A stretch of DNA of 64,000 nucleotides, taken from the NCBI GenBank assembly GCA_905221605.1, contig CAJNDS010002088.1:1-64000 (forward strand). The letters are read 5' to 3'. Origin of the DNA: Symbiodinium natans. Taxonomy: Eukaryota; Sar; Dinophyceae; Suessiales; Symbiodiniaceae. Under the pieces are notes generated by a model. It was not told the origin of the DNA, searched no databases, and saw nothing but the letters and a program-made list of their open reading frames with translations. The position numbers were made by a program, and so were the translations under genes. Position 1 is the stretch's first letter. Every line of letters begins with the position of its first letter. This document shows positions 33,642 to 45,688 of the stretch, one piece after another.

Positions 33642-35092
33642 TTTCCTCCTCGACTTGTACCAGCATACTTGCCCCAGAAACTCTGCTTGGTTGCTGTCAC
33701 TTTTCCACCAGATGCAGCGAGCCACAGGTTAGAGAGCATGCGTGCACAAAAGCAAGTGACCTGAAAGCCACCAAATGCTTGCAAGCAGCACGCCTCTGGC
33801 GATGACCCCAAGGGCGGGGAGGGCGGGCCACAAAAGCAGGGATTAGTTCACATCCCAGCACATGGCCAAGTTGAAAAGCTAGGCGAACTACAAAGAGGGT
33901 TTGCTTGAGCGACGTGGCGCAGACAAGAATCTCAGAGGCAACCTGTGCAGACGAACGATCCCCAGCTATTGAAAAAACGCAGCTGCCGCCTATGCTGGCC
34001 TTCGCGTCGCGAGATGTTGCAGGTGACACTCACACACTTCAGGTAAAGCGCTGCGGTGAAATACACCCTCATTTCCTCCACTTGTACCAGCATACTTGCC
34101 CCAGAAACTCTGCTTGGTTGCTGTCACTTTTCCACCAGATGCAGCGAGCCACAGGTTAGAGAGCATGCATGCACAAAAGCAAGTGACCTGAAAGCCACCA
34201 AATGCTTGCAAGCAACACGCCTCTGGCGATGACCCACCACTCCAGCACTGGATGACCGCAGCCGCTCTGGCCAGGCAGCCGCGAATTTGAGAAGGCAGCT
34301 CTCCCACGATGACGTCACATTGTGGGCAAAGGGAATCAGACCCAAGAGCTGGAAGACACAGAAGGGGCACAGCCTCTGTGAAGCCCACAACTTGCAGAAT
34401 AGTCTCACGCCCTGCCTCCAGGCATGCCCAGTGACAGCTACGGAAACACTGCCATGCGAGGACCCGATCCTGCAAGATAGAGCGCTGGCTCGCTGCCTGT
34501 ACACCAACATGAATTTGACCCTGAGGGAAAACTGGGGGATGTAGCCAGCCTCTCCGTGGCGCCCTAGTCGTCAGCCAGCTGTAGCAAGAGCCGCAAGCCG
34601 AGGCAAAAGGAGCCTTGCAAGAACCCCGGCGGCGGGCTCGAAGCCTTTTCCAATCCGCAAGTTCAAGAAAGCAGCCCACTGCACTGGCCAAAAACTCCTC
34701 TATAACCAGCCATAGGGCCCCACGGGTACGGCGAGGAGCGGGCAGCTGTACAAGCCAAAAGTCCGCCATCAATAGCAAGGAGGGTGGCTGTATGAACCTC
34801 CAACAGCACCAACAGCGCACGAACCCACCAATCGCTGGAGCAACGGAAGCCACAAAAGCAGGGATTAGTTCACATCCCAGCACATGGCCAAGTTGAAAAG
34901 CTAGGCGAACTACAAAGAGGGTTTGCTTGAGCGACGTGGCGCAGACAAGAATCTCAGAGGCAACCTGTGCAGACGAACGATCCCCAGCTATTGAAGAAAC
35001 GCAGCTGCCGCCTATGCTGGCCTTCGCGTCGCGAGATGTTGCAGGTGACACTCACACACTTCAGGTAAAGCGCTGCGGTGAAATACACCCTC
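33642..35092. repeat. local duplication, two segment pairs
   Basis: Segment 33649-33808 reappears at 34077-34236 (offset 428). Segment about 33830-34069 reappears at about 34851-35092 (offset 1021). Copies differ by only a few bases. The order A-B-A-middle-B suggests a tandem duplication in which one copy lost its middle. Confidence 0.85.
33990..35051 (-). CDS. hypothetical 353-codon minus frame over the duplication
   Basis: Long open frame with no in-frame ATG at its 5' end (it begins GTG TCA CCT), so it is either an internal exon or chance. It is rich in Trp, Cys and Leu with no recognisable domain, and it re-enters the duplicated segment at its end (ECHLQHLATRRPA). Its length favours coding; the absence of a start, the odd composition and the overlap with a duplication argue against. 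A shorter paralogous frame covers 33697-34029. Function unknown. Confidence 0.35.
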   Translation of the reverse strand: MSPATSRDAKASIGGSCVSSIAGDRSSAQVASEILVCATSLKQTLFVVRLAFQLGHVLGCELIPAFVASVAPAIGGFVRCWCCWRFIQPPSLLLMADFWLVQLPAPRRTRGALWLVIEEFLASAVGCFLELADWKRLRARRRGSCKAPFASACGSCYSWLTTRAPRRGWLHPPVFPQGQIHVGVQAASQRSILQDRVLAWQCFRSCHWACLEAGRETILQVVGFTEAVPLLCLPALGSDSLCPQCDVIVGELPSQIRGCLARAAAVIQCWSGGSSPEACCLQAFGGFQVTCFCACMLSNLWLAASGGKVTATKQSFWGKYAGTSGGNEGVFHRSALPEVCECHLQHLATRRPA

Positions 35093-37291
35093 AACCCTAA
35101 ACCCTAAACCCTAAACCCTAAAACCCTAAACCCTAAACCCTAAACACTAAACCCAAAACCCTAAACCCTAAACGAACCCCTAGGCCCAGAACTCCTAAGC
35201 CCTAAGCCCCGACCCTTTAGACCATTGAACAGTCATCCCATGCACTCCTGTTTAGGGTTTAGGCTTTTTGGGTTCAGGGTTTAGGGTTTTAGGGTTAGGG
35301 TTCAGGGTTTAGGGCTCTAAACCCCACAGCCCTACGCCCGTAACGGGACCTTCACCCTAAAACGACACAAAATCCATGTCCTCCCAAACCCACAAACCCC
35401 GAAACTCCTGAGCCTATAAACCCAAAACCCCATATCCCCCTGTTTAGGGTTTCGGGTCTAGGGCCTGTAAACCCAAAACATAAGAATGTCCCCATAAACC
35501 CTAAACCCTAAAGTCTAAACCCCAAACCCCACACCCTAAACCCTAAACCCTAAACCCTAAACCCAAACCCTAAACCCTGCACAGAATCCGAGGCGGATGC
35601 TGCACGCCCTGCTCGGCTGTCTCCAGCGCCTTGGGGACATCAGGGCTTCGGGCTTCTTTTTGGGGCTTGGGTCGTCGGGTTTTTGAGGTTTAGGGCTTTT
35701 TGAGGTTCAGGGCACATACCGCTTAGGGGTTCAGGGCTTCTTAGGGTGAAGCTCTTCAAGTTTGGGGGTCCAAAGGCTTGGGGCTTAGGGCTGTTTAGGC
35801 TTAGTTAGGGGCTGGGATAGGGTTCTGGAGTTTAGGATTTGGGTTTAGGGTTTAGGGTTTAGGGTTTAGGGGGCTTCAGGTTTAGGTTTGAGGCTTGAGG
35901 GTCCAAAAGCTTCGTCCCGGGCCTATGTCTCCACGAGGGCTGCATTCGCATACATCTTGCATTCGGATACGTCTCAGCACCCTAAACCCTAAACCCTAAA
36001 CCCTAAACCCTAAACCCTAAACCCTAAACCCTAAACCCTAAACCCTAAACCCTAAACCCTAAAGGCCCTAAACCCTAAACCCTGACTTTTTGCTGATGAG
36101 CCCCCGTCCGCATGTACGACAGACTTTGATATCTTCATCCCGTTTAGCTTCGACTCTCCCCCGTCGCACCTCTTCCAGCGCCTTTCTCTATCCGCAGCTC
36201 ATGATGCTCGCCCTAAACCCTAAACCCTAAACCCTCAACCCTAAACCTCAATGTACGCAGGGTCGAAGATGAACGCGCTGCTCCGTCTTTTAGGGTTTAG
36301 GGTTTAGGGTTTAGGGTTTATAATTAGGGTTTAGGGTTTAGGGTTTAGGGTCCTTGGTTCTTCGGGCGGGGGGGGGGGGGGGGTTAGGGTTTTTAGGAGA
36401 AGGGATTGAGGGCTTAGGGCTAGGGAGTTTCGGTGGTTTAAGGGCTCCAGGATGTTCGGGAGTTAGGGTTTGGGTGCAGTGTGATGATTAGAGCTCAGGG
36501 GAGTAGGTTAGGGGCTTTGGCTTTTGAATGAAGTGTTTGAGAATCAAGTTGCTTTGGGGCTTAGGGATCAATGGGTTTCGGTCTTGATGGTGCTTTAGGG
36601 CCCTAAACCCTAAACCCTAAACCCTAAACCCTACTAAACCCTAAACCCTAAACCCTAAACCCTAAACCCTAAAACCTAAACCCTAAACCCTAAACCCTAA
36701 ACCCTAAACCCTAAACTCGAGCTTTGAAGCGCACATCCTGAAAGCCGGCCCTCTAAGCGCAGTCTGCTTGCCGTCTGCCAATGGCCGAGGATGCTCTCAA
36801 TGCGACATGCCTGCCGGGCTTCCCAGGTTTAGGGTTTAGGGTTTAGGGTTTAGGGTTTAGGGTTTAGGGTTTAGGGTTTAGGGTTTAGGGTTTAGGGTTC
36901 AGGGTGTAGGGTTCAGGGTATACTCTTGGCTGGTCAAAAATTGCTGCAGGGTGCAGGGCTGAGGGTATACTTCCTATGTGCCTGATTTTGGGCTTGTCGG
37001 GGTTTTGCCATGTGGGGCACGAGTCTCGAGCCTCGCGGCTGTATGTGAGCCCGCAGTTGGGGTGGGACCCTAAAGCCTCAAGCGTAAACCTGACGCCTCA
37101 CACTCCCCTGAAGTGCCATACCCTTGACTCCTAGAGCCCGAACCCTGAAGCCATGAACCCTACACCCTGAAGCCCTTAACAATGAAACCATACACGTAAA
37201 CCTTAAAGCTCTGTCATCCCCTCCCCTGAATACTGAACCCCTCACTTCCCATGGCCTGATTCTAGACCCGCAAGGGCCGGTGGAGGATTTA
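35093..37291. repeat. telomere-repeat mosaic
   Basis: Large arrays at 35095-35175 (CCCTAAA), 35985-36066 (CCCTAAA), 36604-36715 (CCCTAAA) and 36830-36905 (TTTAGGG), with unique blocks between. The block at 36085-36212 and the block at 36250-36293 are open in plausible frames on the minus strand across the short array 36213-36246. That array is only 34 nt, too short to be accepted as an intron without transcripts. Confidence 0.7.
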
Positions 37292-37406
37292 CCCCAAGAG
37301 CCCAATGCTCCTTCATCAAGGAAGAAACCTTGAATCACCTTAAGGATCCCTCTGAAATGTATGGTATATATTCCTTAATTAAGGGGTATTAAGGCTCCTT
37401 GGGTAC
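37292..37406. mobile_element. TIR element family B, copy B3
   Basis: CCCCAAGAGCCCAATGCTCC ... CATCAAGGAAGAAACC ... CTTAAGGATCCC ... TATATTCCTTAATTAAGG ... GGCTCCTTGGGT, one of the more complete copies of the family. Confidence 0.75.
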
Positions 37407-37727
37407 GGGTTGACATAAGGCTTCTACATGGGCCCAAATACAAGCGGGGGCCCACCCTGCTCCCCTTGTAGTGTTTAGGGTTTAGGGTTTGGGTGACCAG
37501 GAAACCTCTCCAGAGCTTTCCTGGTTGATGTATAGTCATGCTCGTTCGGGCAAATCGCACACTACGCCCGCGGACTCCTGGAGGCACCAGACATTGCCAC
37601 GCCATGTGAGCAAGGGAACGTCTTGACTCCACCACCAGTGGACGCCCGGGGTTTAGGGTGTAGGGTTTAGGGCTTAGGGTTTGTTTAGACGGGAGCGCCT
37701 TGAAATCCCTGAAAGACCAGGAGGCTC

Positions 37728-37985
37728 TTCGGCCCAGACCGTTCACCTCAATTTTCTATGGGAGGGCCCTTCGGCCCAGACCGTCCGCTGCGCAAAACCT
37801 CACGACCCCCATCCTTCGTCGTTCCCGAGACCGTTCTGCATGCCGTTCCCGTCCTGAAATGTTCTATGAGAGGGCCCTTTTTCCGAGGGAGTATCCTTTC
37901 AAGGGATCTGGCACTCCTCAAAAACCTGGATACCTTTCATGGCCCGGAAGTTTGATGAGAGGGCCCTTCGGTTCAGGCCGTCCCC
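37728..37985 (+). repeat. degenerate GAGGGCCCTTCGGCCCAGACCGT repeat
   Basis: The motif (G)AGGGCCCTTCGGCCCAGACC or a degraded form appears four times (about 37729, 37767, 37872, 37960), each preceded by TATGRGAG or GATGAGAG. GGGCCC and CTTCGG make each unit self-complementary. Confidence 0.6.
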
Positions 37986-38234
37986 TACGCAACAGCCTGA
38001 GGTGGGGGGTATCCACTGCTTGCTGTTTTGAGGCCAGGTGAAGGCGAGGCGAGCGGGGTTGAAACTTCGACCAAAAAGCGCAGCTTGAGTGTTTTGCAGA
38101 ACCTGCGACTTGAGCAGCGAGGCCATTCGACCATCTGTGGATGGCCACTCTCCAGCAGTCACCGAACTCCTTGAACAAGTCGGAGATCCGCTTGGCGTCT
38201 CAGTGGACAGCAAAATTATTAAATCTAGCGTCAT
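37899..38234 (-). CDS. hypothetical ORF, strand uncertain
   Basis: ATG-started minus frame of 111 codons, with pieces such as SSVTAGEWPSTDGRMASLLK and SFNPARLAFTWPQNSKQWIP. The plus strand over 37985-38160 is also open and equally protein-like, so only the presence of a unique exon-like block is well supported. No family recognised. Confidence 0.28.
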   Translation of the reverse strand: MTLDLIILLSTETPSGSPTCSRSSVTAGEWPSTDGRMASLLKSQVLQNTQAALFGRSFNPARLAFTWPQNSKQWIPPTSGCCVGDGLNRRALSSNFRAMKGIQVFEECQIP

Positions 38235-38239
38235 GATGG

Positions 38240-41200
38240 AACCCCAGCCAAACTGTCCCTAACTCCTACTCTCAATCGGCCACCCTAGGCCAGTACATGT
38301 TGTCTCAGGTATTCATTCTTGTCTCTAATTCTTTTGGGTACCCTAAAAAAATAGGGGCCGCCTTATACAAAGGACACAAAGGGGACAATAATTAAGTACC
38401 TCCAACAGAGCCTTTAAAAAAGCTGCAGCCCTAAACTTAAACCCTGAAGCCCCAACAGTCCCCCAACCCTGGACCCTAAACCCTAAACCCTATAAACTTT
38501 GGTCTTTAGGGTTCAGGGCTTAGGGTGCCAGGGCTTGGATTCCCCAGATCACTGGCCTCGCAGTAGAGGGGACCCTGCTGAGGGAGCTGCTTCAGAAGGC
38601 ACTGCCTCAGGGTTTAAGGTTTAAAGGGTACGGGGTTTAGGGTTTAGGGTTTAGGGTTCAGGGTTCAGGGTTCAGGGTTTCGGGAACACCTTGAACGTTC
38701 AGGGTTTAAGCTTTTAGGGCCCACTGCTTAGGGAGGCTACATCATGCTGATTGCGACTTCCTTGTTTGACTACTTAATTTGAGCCAGCAGGTCACAGACC
38801 CAAAGTCGCAGCACCCCAAAACACGACATCGCTAAACCTAGCTGAAACCGAAATCCCAAACAAGGTACCCGAAATCCCACCCTAAACCCTAAACCCTAAA
38901 CCCTAAACCCTAAACCCTAAACCCTAAACCCTAAAACCTAAACCCTAAACCCTAAACCCTAAACCCTAAACCCCCCATTGACTCCAAACTCCAGGCGCAG
39001 GGCAGCAGTGCCCGGGCTTCTTCGGCATGGCCCAGGCGAACCTGCGTGTGGACTCAGGGGCACCCTTAGGGTTTAGGGTTTAGGGTTTAGGGTTTAGGGT
39101 TTAGGGTTTAGGGTTACGGGTTCAGGGTTTAGGGTTTAGGGTTTAGGGTTTAGGGTTTGGGGTTTAGGGTTTGGGGATACTGACCTCCGAGCTGGTGACC
39201 CCCTCCCCGTTTAAAACATAAACGGCCGCCGGAAGTCAATTAGAACCCCACCCAGCACCTCAGTCGCCCAGTAACATCTTTAGAGAAGGGTACCCCCCAG
39301 GGCCGGTCACCAAGCCTTAGGGCCCAGGGTTTAGGGTTTAGGGTTTAGGGTTTCGGGTTAAGGGAACCATGAACAAAACAAGGGCAAACGAGTACAACAA
39401 CAAAGGTCCAGGCGCTTACCTTGGACCCTTAAGGTTGTACCCTTGGGTTTTGGGGACCCTTGTTAAAATCCTTTAGGTAGTATGAGGTCCATATTGGGAG
39501 TGTATGAAGGGGAACCTTTAGGGGACGAGTCTTAGTCCCTTGAATTGCAGGGTCCTTAAAACCTAAATTTTCAAGGTAAGAAAGCATGGGGCAGGCAAGC
39601 CGATACGCAGAAATGAAGCAAGACATATTGAGCCTCAAACCCTAAACCCTAAACCCTAAAAATCCTAAACCCTAAATCCTAGACCCTCACCCCTAAATCC
39701 TAAACCCTCAACCCTCCTAAGCCCTAAAGTGAGGTCTCGAAACTCCACGCCTCCATCTGAGCCCTGCAACAGGCTACTACAGGGGCCTCAAGACGGGTTT
39801 AGGGTTTGGGGTTTAGGGGTGTCATTCTAGCATAATGATGCAGGGATCATAAGGGAATACTATTAGTAATTATTCCGACCCCTATAGTATACAAGTTTTG
39901 CAGCTGAGGGCTTTAGGGGCTTTAGATTTCAGGGTTTAGGGTCCCAGCGGAGGACGTCCTTCCATCTCAGCCTTGTGTGTAGGCGTTTAGGGTTTATAAT
40001 GGTTTGAGGGTTTAGGGTTTAGGGTTTAGGAACAGCCCCGGAACAAAACAGTGGAGCTCTTCAATGCTGAGAGAGGAACCTCAGCATGCACGGCTTCAAT
40101 GATGACCTTCGGCTCTGGTGCGATTTGCGCAGGGTACAGGGTACTGGGGGTTTAGGGTTCAGGATTTTGGGTTTAGGGTTTAGGGTGCAGGGTTTAGGGA
40201 CTAGTAGGGTAAGGTGGGGTAGGGGGAGGGGGGGGGGGGCGGGGCATCTCGAGCGGTTTGGGGTTTAGGTTTGCAGTCTAGGATTTGGGGCTCAAGGTTT
40301 ATAGGGCTCAGGCTCAGGACCTGAGGATGATTCGGAGGAGGTCAGGGGTTTAGGGTTTAGGGTGTAGGGTTTAGGGTTTAGGGTTTAGGGGTTTGGGTTA
40401 AGGCTTTCTGCGGTTTAGGAATCATTGATACAAGTTTTCGACTTAAGGCGTGAGTTTTCAGACTGAGAAGGCACCCAAACTAAGAACCCCAAACACCAAG
40501 GGGGCAAAACCCCAAACCCTAAACCCTAAACCCTAAACCCTAAACCCTAAACCCCAAACACCAAGGGCAACCCGATTCCGACAATTCGTGCCTCAATGGA
40601 ACGGGCGTTGCACCGTTTACTTCGGCCCCAACGTGAGACACTATCGGGCTTTTTGGTTGAGGCCATGAAGTTTTGAGAAAGGTGGCAGTCACGTGCTTTC
40701 CAGCGTTCCCGGAATTTGATGTAAATCGGAAAGCTTGCTGCGGAGGGGGGGGATAAAGAAGCCCTAATCCCTAAATAGGGGACGGCAGAACTAGAAAATC
40801 TAAACCCTAGGCCCTGTAGACGCTGAACCAACAAGCCAAAACATGTAGAAAAAAAACAGAACGCAAAGTCAGAAAATGTCGGGCAGATACCTAAAGTCGT
40901 ATGGGCAGCGCTTGACCCCAAACCCTAAACCCCAAACCCTAAATCCTAAACCCTACGTACGCCCAGAACCCTAAATCCTAAGGCCTAAGCCCTGAACCCT
41001 ACATCCTAAACCCTAAACCCTAAACCCCAAACCCTTCTTCGAGCTGGAGACCTTGTGCGTCTTCTCCAGCGGCTCGGTGCGGACGGACCCCATCAGTCTT
41101 CTGAGCGCCTCAACAGGGCATTGCGTTTGGGGTTTAGGGTTTAGGGCTAGGGTTTAGGGTTTACGGTTTGGGGTTTGGGGTTTAGGGTTTAGGGTTTAGG

Positions 41201-41960
41201 GTGTGGGGTTTGGGGTTTAGGGTTTAGGGCCTGGGGGTTTGGAGTTTAGGGGATTAGGGTCTTAGGGTTCGGGGGTTCAGGGATTTAGGGTTTAGGAGCT
41301 TGGGGCTTGGGGTCTAAGCCTTAGGGAACAAGGCATGTTTGGGGCTTCGGAAAGCTCATCGGCTTCGGATGTAGTGTTGTTTGGTAGAGTTTAGGGTTTA
41401 GGGTTTAGGGTTTAGGGTTGAAGGTTTAGGGTTTAGGGTTTAGATACGTTTAGGGACCGTTTTCGGCGTAGGGGTTGGGAGTGGGTTGTCGGTCAGAGCG
41501 CTTTAAGCCAGCCTTTTCCATGTGAAGCCTCTGAGAATCAGGCTTCTCCCTACTGGGAAATTACCGGAACTTGCGGTAAGATACGGGGAAATGGAGACCG
41601 GCGTCTACAGCTAGTCACTCTGAGGAGAAAGAGGCACAAAGAAAGACAAGGCCATAATTTTCCTAGCTTGCCCACAACTCACCGATATTGGCCACTTACT
41701 CCCCAACTCTCTGTACAGTCGCTTAGGAAGCCCAACCCACCGAAACAGCTGAATCATCTTGCGTTTAGGATTTAGGGTTTAGGGTTTAGAGTTTCAATTT
41801 TGGGCGCCTGCATATCCCCCTGGCGTTCCAGGACGCGTACCTGGCTTGAGGCCGACATGTATTCCTAAACCCTAAACCCTGAACCCTGAACCCTAAACCC
41901 TGAACCCTGAACCCTAAACCCTAAACCCTAAACCCTAAACTCATGCGTTTCGTTCGGTTC
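38240..41960. repeat. telomere-repeat mosaic, no gene recognised
   Basis: Arrays at 38880-38970 (CCCTAAA) and 39062-39175 (TTTAGGG), many shorter runs, and a (T)TTGGGG-type variant zone at 41127-41290. Unique blocks include 40560-40780 and 41440-41760. Minus frame 40547-40921 crosses a CCCTAA run and is not convincing. Confidence 0.65.
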
Positions 41961-41965
41961 ACAAG

Positions 41966-42203
41966 GGACTTCGGGATTGTTTATACTTGGAGGTTCAGGG
42001 ACTCCTAACCCCAACTTTAACTTCACGTATTAGCCCCCTAAGTCCTCTAAGTAGGTTATGAGTAGACTTAGCATTGGGGTCATCAGTACCCATGAACCTC
42101 CAAGTTACCCGATTCAGGCCCCCTTATCACTCCACTTGCACTTGTAAACACGACACTCTCACGCAACATCACCCTCAAGCAGCTTGAAGCAAAGCTGGAT
42201 TAG
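41966..42203 (+). CDS. two-exon fragment spliced across a family A element
   Basis: Plus strand. After an acceptor at CGGTTCACAAG the micro-exon 41966-41992 (GLRDCLYLE) ends TAC TTG GAG|GT. Element A8 forms a 112-nt intron (41993-42104), and the next exon (42105-42203) continues in phase 0 with LPDSGPLITPLALVNTTLSR and NITLKQLEAKLD before TAG. The last codons abut TTAGGGTTT, so the exon may instead end at a donor there. No family recognised. Confidence 0.42.
41984..42104. mobile_element. TIR element family A, copy A8
   Basis: TA-CTTGGAGGTTCAGGGACTCC ... CAGTACCCATGAACCTCCAAG; the right flank is TT instead of TA. It lies between two open exons whose phases match. Confidence 0.8.
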
Positions 42204-42503
42204 GGTTTCTGCGGCAAATAAAATTCAGAGAGTTCCGCGTAGGGTTGAGGGTGGGGCTCATGTGCCGTGGCAGCTGTTTGGAGGCTGCTAAGGGGTTCAG
42301 AGCTTGAGGGTTTGCATGTAGGGTTTAGGGTTTAGGGCTTAGGGTTTAGGAGTTAGGGTTTAGGGTTTAGGAGTGTTCAAACATCATGGGCCGGAGCCCT
42401 AAACCCTCTACCAAGGGCCACAAGAAGCCTTGTTGTATATCCCTAACCCCAAACCCTAAACCCTAAACCCTAAACCCTAAACCCTAAACTCTAAACCCTA
42501 AAC

Positions 42504-42610
42504 CCTGTATGGTCACTTCTCTGGAATGTCTTCCCTCTTCGGGTCCTTTTTTATAAGGCGGCCCCTCTGATCTAGGATAACCAAAAACGGACCAGAACTG
42601 ACCATATAGG
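42504..42610. mobile_element. TIR element family G
   Basis: CCTGTATGGTCACTTCTCTGG and CCAGAACTGACCATATAGG form an inverted repeat around a GGGTCCTTTTTTATAAGGCGGCCCC core. Telomere arrays abut both sides. A partial relative with CCATATGGTCAGTTCTGTTCC lies near 46368-46397. Confidence 0.7.
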
Positions 42611-43599
42611 AGTTTAGGGTTTAGGGTTTAGGGTTTAGGGTTTAGGGTAAGAGACCCCTTAACCACCCCTGCAAATAGTAGGGTTCCCTGACATCCAGGA
42701 CACCAACAAGGTAACCCTAAACCCTAAACCCTAAGCCCTAAACCCTAAACCCTAAACCCTAAACCCTAATTTCGGAAACCCCCATATCTTTACAGCTTAC
42801 GGAGTTGACCCCTGAAGGCTCACGGGGAGCCATGTATCCCAAGGCACGCGTGGGAGGTCCTATAAATCCCTTACATAAATAGTGCTGGGATTCCCTAGAC
42901 TGTACTCTTACGGATTGAGGCTATTGAGTTTCAAACTTTTTGGCTTCTACTATAAACCCTGATAGAACCCAGAAAAGCCCTTATGCCCTGAACCGAAAAG
43001 GGAACCCTGAACCCTACACCCTAAATCGCAAGAACATACTTTAACCTTAACACCTAAACCCGAAGCCCTAAGCCCTAAGGGTGAGGGCACGAGTCTTACC
43101 GCCAGCTGCTCCGATTGGTTGCACTCCAGGCCACGCTCGAGCAGGAAGCGGCCTGAAGAGCCGGCTTTGGCGTTTGGCCGGCGGGGGCAGGGGGAGGGGC
43201 TCAGGACGTAAATGTGCTAAACCCGAAACCCGAAACCTAAACCCAAAACGCCATTCCCTAAACCCAGAACCCCAAACCCAAAACCCTAAGAATGTTGCCC
43301 TAAACTGTGAACCCCAAACCCCAAACCCTAAACCCTTAGACTCTTACCCTCAACCCAAAACCCCAAACCCCAAATCCTAAACCCGAAAACCTAAACCTTG
43401 AACCCCAAACCCCAAACCCCAAACTCCAAACCCTTAGACTTTTACCCCAAACCCTAAACCCTAAACCCTAGATCCGAAACCCACGAGTGGGAGGGTAAGA
43501 CCGCGGCAGTCATCGAGTTCACCCAGCTCTTCTAAGGTGCGGCATACCTCCATCCAGACCTTGGCTTCGGCTTTAGGTTAAGGGTTTAGGGTTTGGGGT

Positions 43600-43743
43600 T
43601 GGGTTTAGGGTTTAGGCTTTAGGGTTTAGGGTTTAGGGTTTAGGGTTTAGGGTTTAGGGTTTAGGGTTTAGGGTTTAGGGTTTAGGGTTTAGGGTTTAGG
43701 GTTTAGGGTTTAGGGTTTAGGGTTTAGGGTTTAGGGTTTAGGG
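43600..43743 (+). repeat. long TTTAGGG array
   Basis: About 18 uninterrupted TTTAGGG units after a few degenerate ones. A short element-like block (GTCATATAGGGGACTAAG...GGTCCCTTATTATATCAT) follows at 43744-43851. Confidence 0.95.
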
Positions 43744-44114
43744 TGTCATATAGGGGACTAAGCTTTAAGGGTCCCTTGTTAGGAGTCAAGGAGTCACTCC
43801 TTAAATCCCTTAAATAGGGCTTATTAAGTGGTCCCTTATTATATCATTATGTAACTTCCTTCAAAGGGTTCTGAAGTATGTGCCCTTCGGTTTTACAGGG
43901 TATGCAAGGGGTACGTGAGGGTTCCCCAACTGAGGATATTTAGGAACCCTGACCCTAGCCAAAGATTTAGGTGCGAGGGGCTTACGGCTCATAGGGGTTA
44001 GGATTTGGGGCTTGGGGCTTTAGGGCCTAGGATGCTGTAAGAGTTTGAGAACTGTGGGCATTTAGGGCTGAAAGTATTGGGTTTAAGGCGGGTTTAGGGA
44101 CTTTTATTATGGGG

Positions 44115-44352
44115 CTTTGGGGGTAGTTTGGGACCTGGTAAGAGTGTTTTTTATTGTTGTTGCGGGTGCTTTTTTGCTGTGGGTGCGGGGGCGCGTTTTT
44201 TTTGTTGCTGCGGGTGCGGGGGCGCGTTTTTTTTTGCTGCGGGTGCGGGGGGCGCACTTTTTTTTTTTGCTGCGGGTGCGGGGGCGCGTTTTTTTTGTTG
44301 CCGGTGCCGTGGGGGCGCCTTTTTTTTTGCTGCGGGTGCGGAGCGTTTTTGC
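44115..44352 (+). repeat. TTTTTTTTGCTGCGGGTGCGGGGGCGC tandem repeat
   Basis: About five units of 40-50 bp alternating a T-run with GCTGCGGGTGCGGGGGCGCG. The same unit returns at 45689-46050 and, inverted, at 46083-46126, so it brackets the AT-rich core. The Phe-rich frames over it are not genes. Confidence 0.85.
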
Positions 44353-45250
44353 TGTTTTCTCTATATTTTACTATGAAAACCTTTATTTTCTCTAATTTTC
44401 AATACGAAAACCTCTTTCTCCTCTATATTTGAATAGGAAAACCTCTTTCTTCTCTATATTTGAATATGAAAACCTCTTTCTTCTCTATATTTGAATATGA
44501 AAACCTCTAGTTTTTCTAATTTCTCTATACTTCAATTCGAAAACCTCTATTTCTCTCTATTTTATAACTAAAACCTCTATTTCTCTCATTTTTTGTCTAT
44601 ATCGTCATAGTTTTCCTCTATATTTAATGAGGAAGACATGAGAGAGGAATACATGAGAAACTTATTCTCTGTGTTATCTCAATATGTGACTTGCAATTAA
44701 CAGTGTTTTTGTTCCTCTTGTCCTAATTTTAATAGGAAGCCCATTATTTTCTCTGTCTCTGAATAGGCAAACCTCCATTGTCTTAACATTTGAACATGAA
44801 AACCTCTATTCTCTATATTTGAATATCAAGACCTCTACATTTTAATATGAAAACACTTTGTATTTTCGCTATATTTTCGTATGAAAGCCTCTATTTCCTC
44901 TATGTTGTCATAGGAAGCATCGAATTTCTCTATATTGTATAGCGAAAACCTCTATTGTTCTATAGTTTCTTATTTTGTCAGTATTTTCAGACTTCTTCTC
45001 TTTATTTCACGAGGAAGACATGAGAGAGGAATACATGAAAAGCCAATTCTCTATATTGTCATAAGAGTACATGCATTATCTCTATTTGTGACTCGTAGAC
45101 AACAAGTGTTTTTGTTCATGTCTCATAACACAAGCTCTATTTTCTCAATTCTTTACTAAGAAGACGTTTATATCTCTATTTTTAAACGGAAAATGCAACT
45201 TCCACCATAAGGTCTGAATTTTCGTAGGAAAGCAAGCATATATTCCCTCT
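44353..45250. repeat. AT-rich core of degenerate 30-50-bp repeats
   Basis: Dominated by variants of CTCTATATTTGAATATGAAAACCTCT. A longer direct repeat (AGGAAGACATGAGAGAGGAATACATGA...TTCTCT) occurs at about 44630 and 45010. Base composition is abruptly different from all flanking DNA. No gene seen; it might be a satellite relic or a captured foreign or organelle-like segment. Confidence 0.8.
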
Positions 45251-45257
45251 TTCTTCA

Positions 45258-45688
45258 GGGGGTGGGGGCTGCGCAGACCGCCGCATTTGAAAACACAATG
45301 CTCGCATCATGGGTTTGGAAGGGATTCGTAAGCTTTGAAGCAGGCTTGCCGGCTAAAAAAAGCCGGGGGGTTGGGGGGGGCGCAGCCCCCCCCATTTGCA
45401 AACACAATGCTCGCATCATCATGGGTTTAGAAGGGATTCGTATGATTGAAGCAAGTTTGCCCGGCTAAAAAGCGCAGCCCCACCCCCTCCCCCTTTCAAG
45501 CGGGGGGGAACGCTCTCATGATGGGTTCGGAAAGGATTCATTTACTTTGAAGCAAGCGGCATGGCTTTAAGAAGCGTGGGGGTTGGGGGGGGGGGCGCAG
45601 CCCCTCCCTATTTGCAAACCCTATGCTGGCATGATAGGCTTGGACAGGATTCATATGCTGAGAAGCGACCTGGCACGGTTTTAAAGAG
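45258..45688 (+). repeat. four tandem copies, about 105 bp each
   Basis: Each unit contains GCGCAGCCCC, CATTTGCAAACACAATGCTCGCATCATGGGTTTGGAAGG-like sequence, GATTCGTA and GAAGCAAGC, ending in a CTAAAA or TTTAAGA run. Copies start near 45258, 45361, 45471 and 45575 and are well diverged. Confidence 0.8.

Noticed and set aside
36213-36246. Telomere array as a minus-strand intron between two open blocks
   Set aside because: The frames join, but 34 nt is shorter than usual spliceosomal introns, so I do not count it as support.
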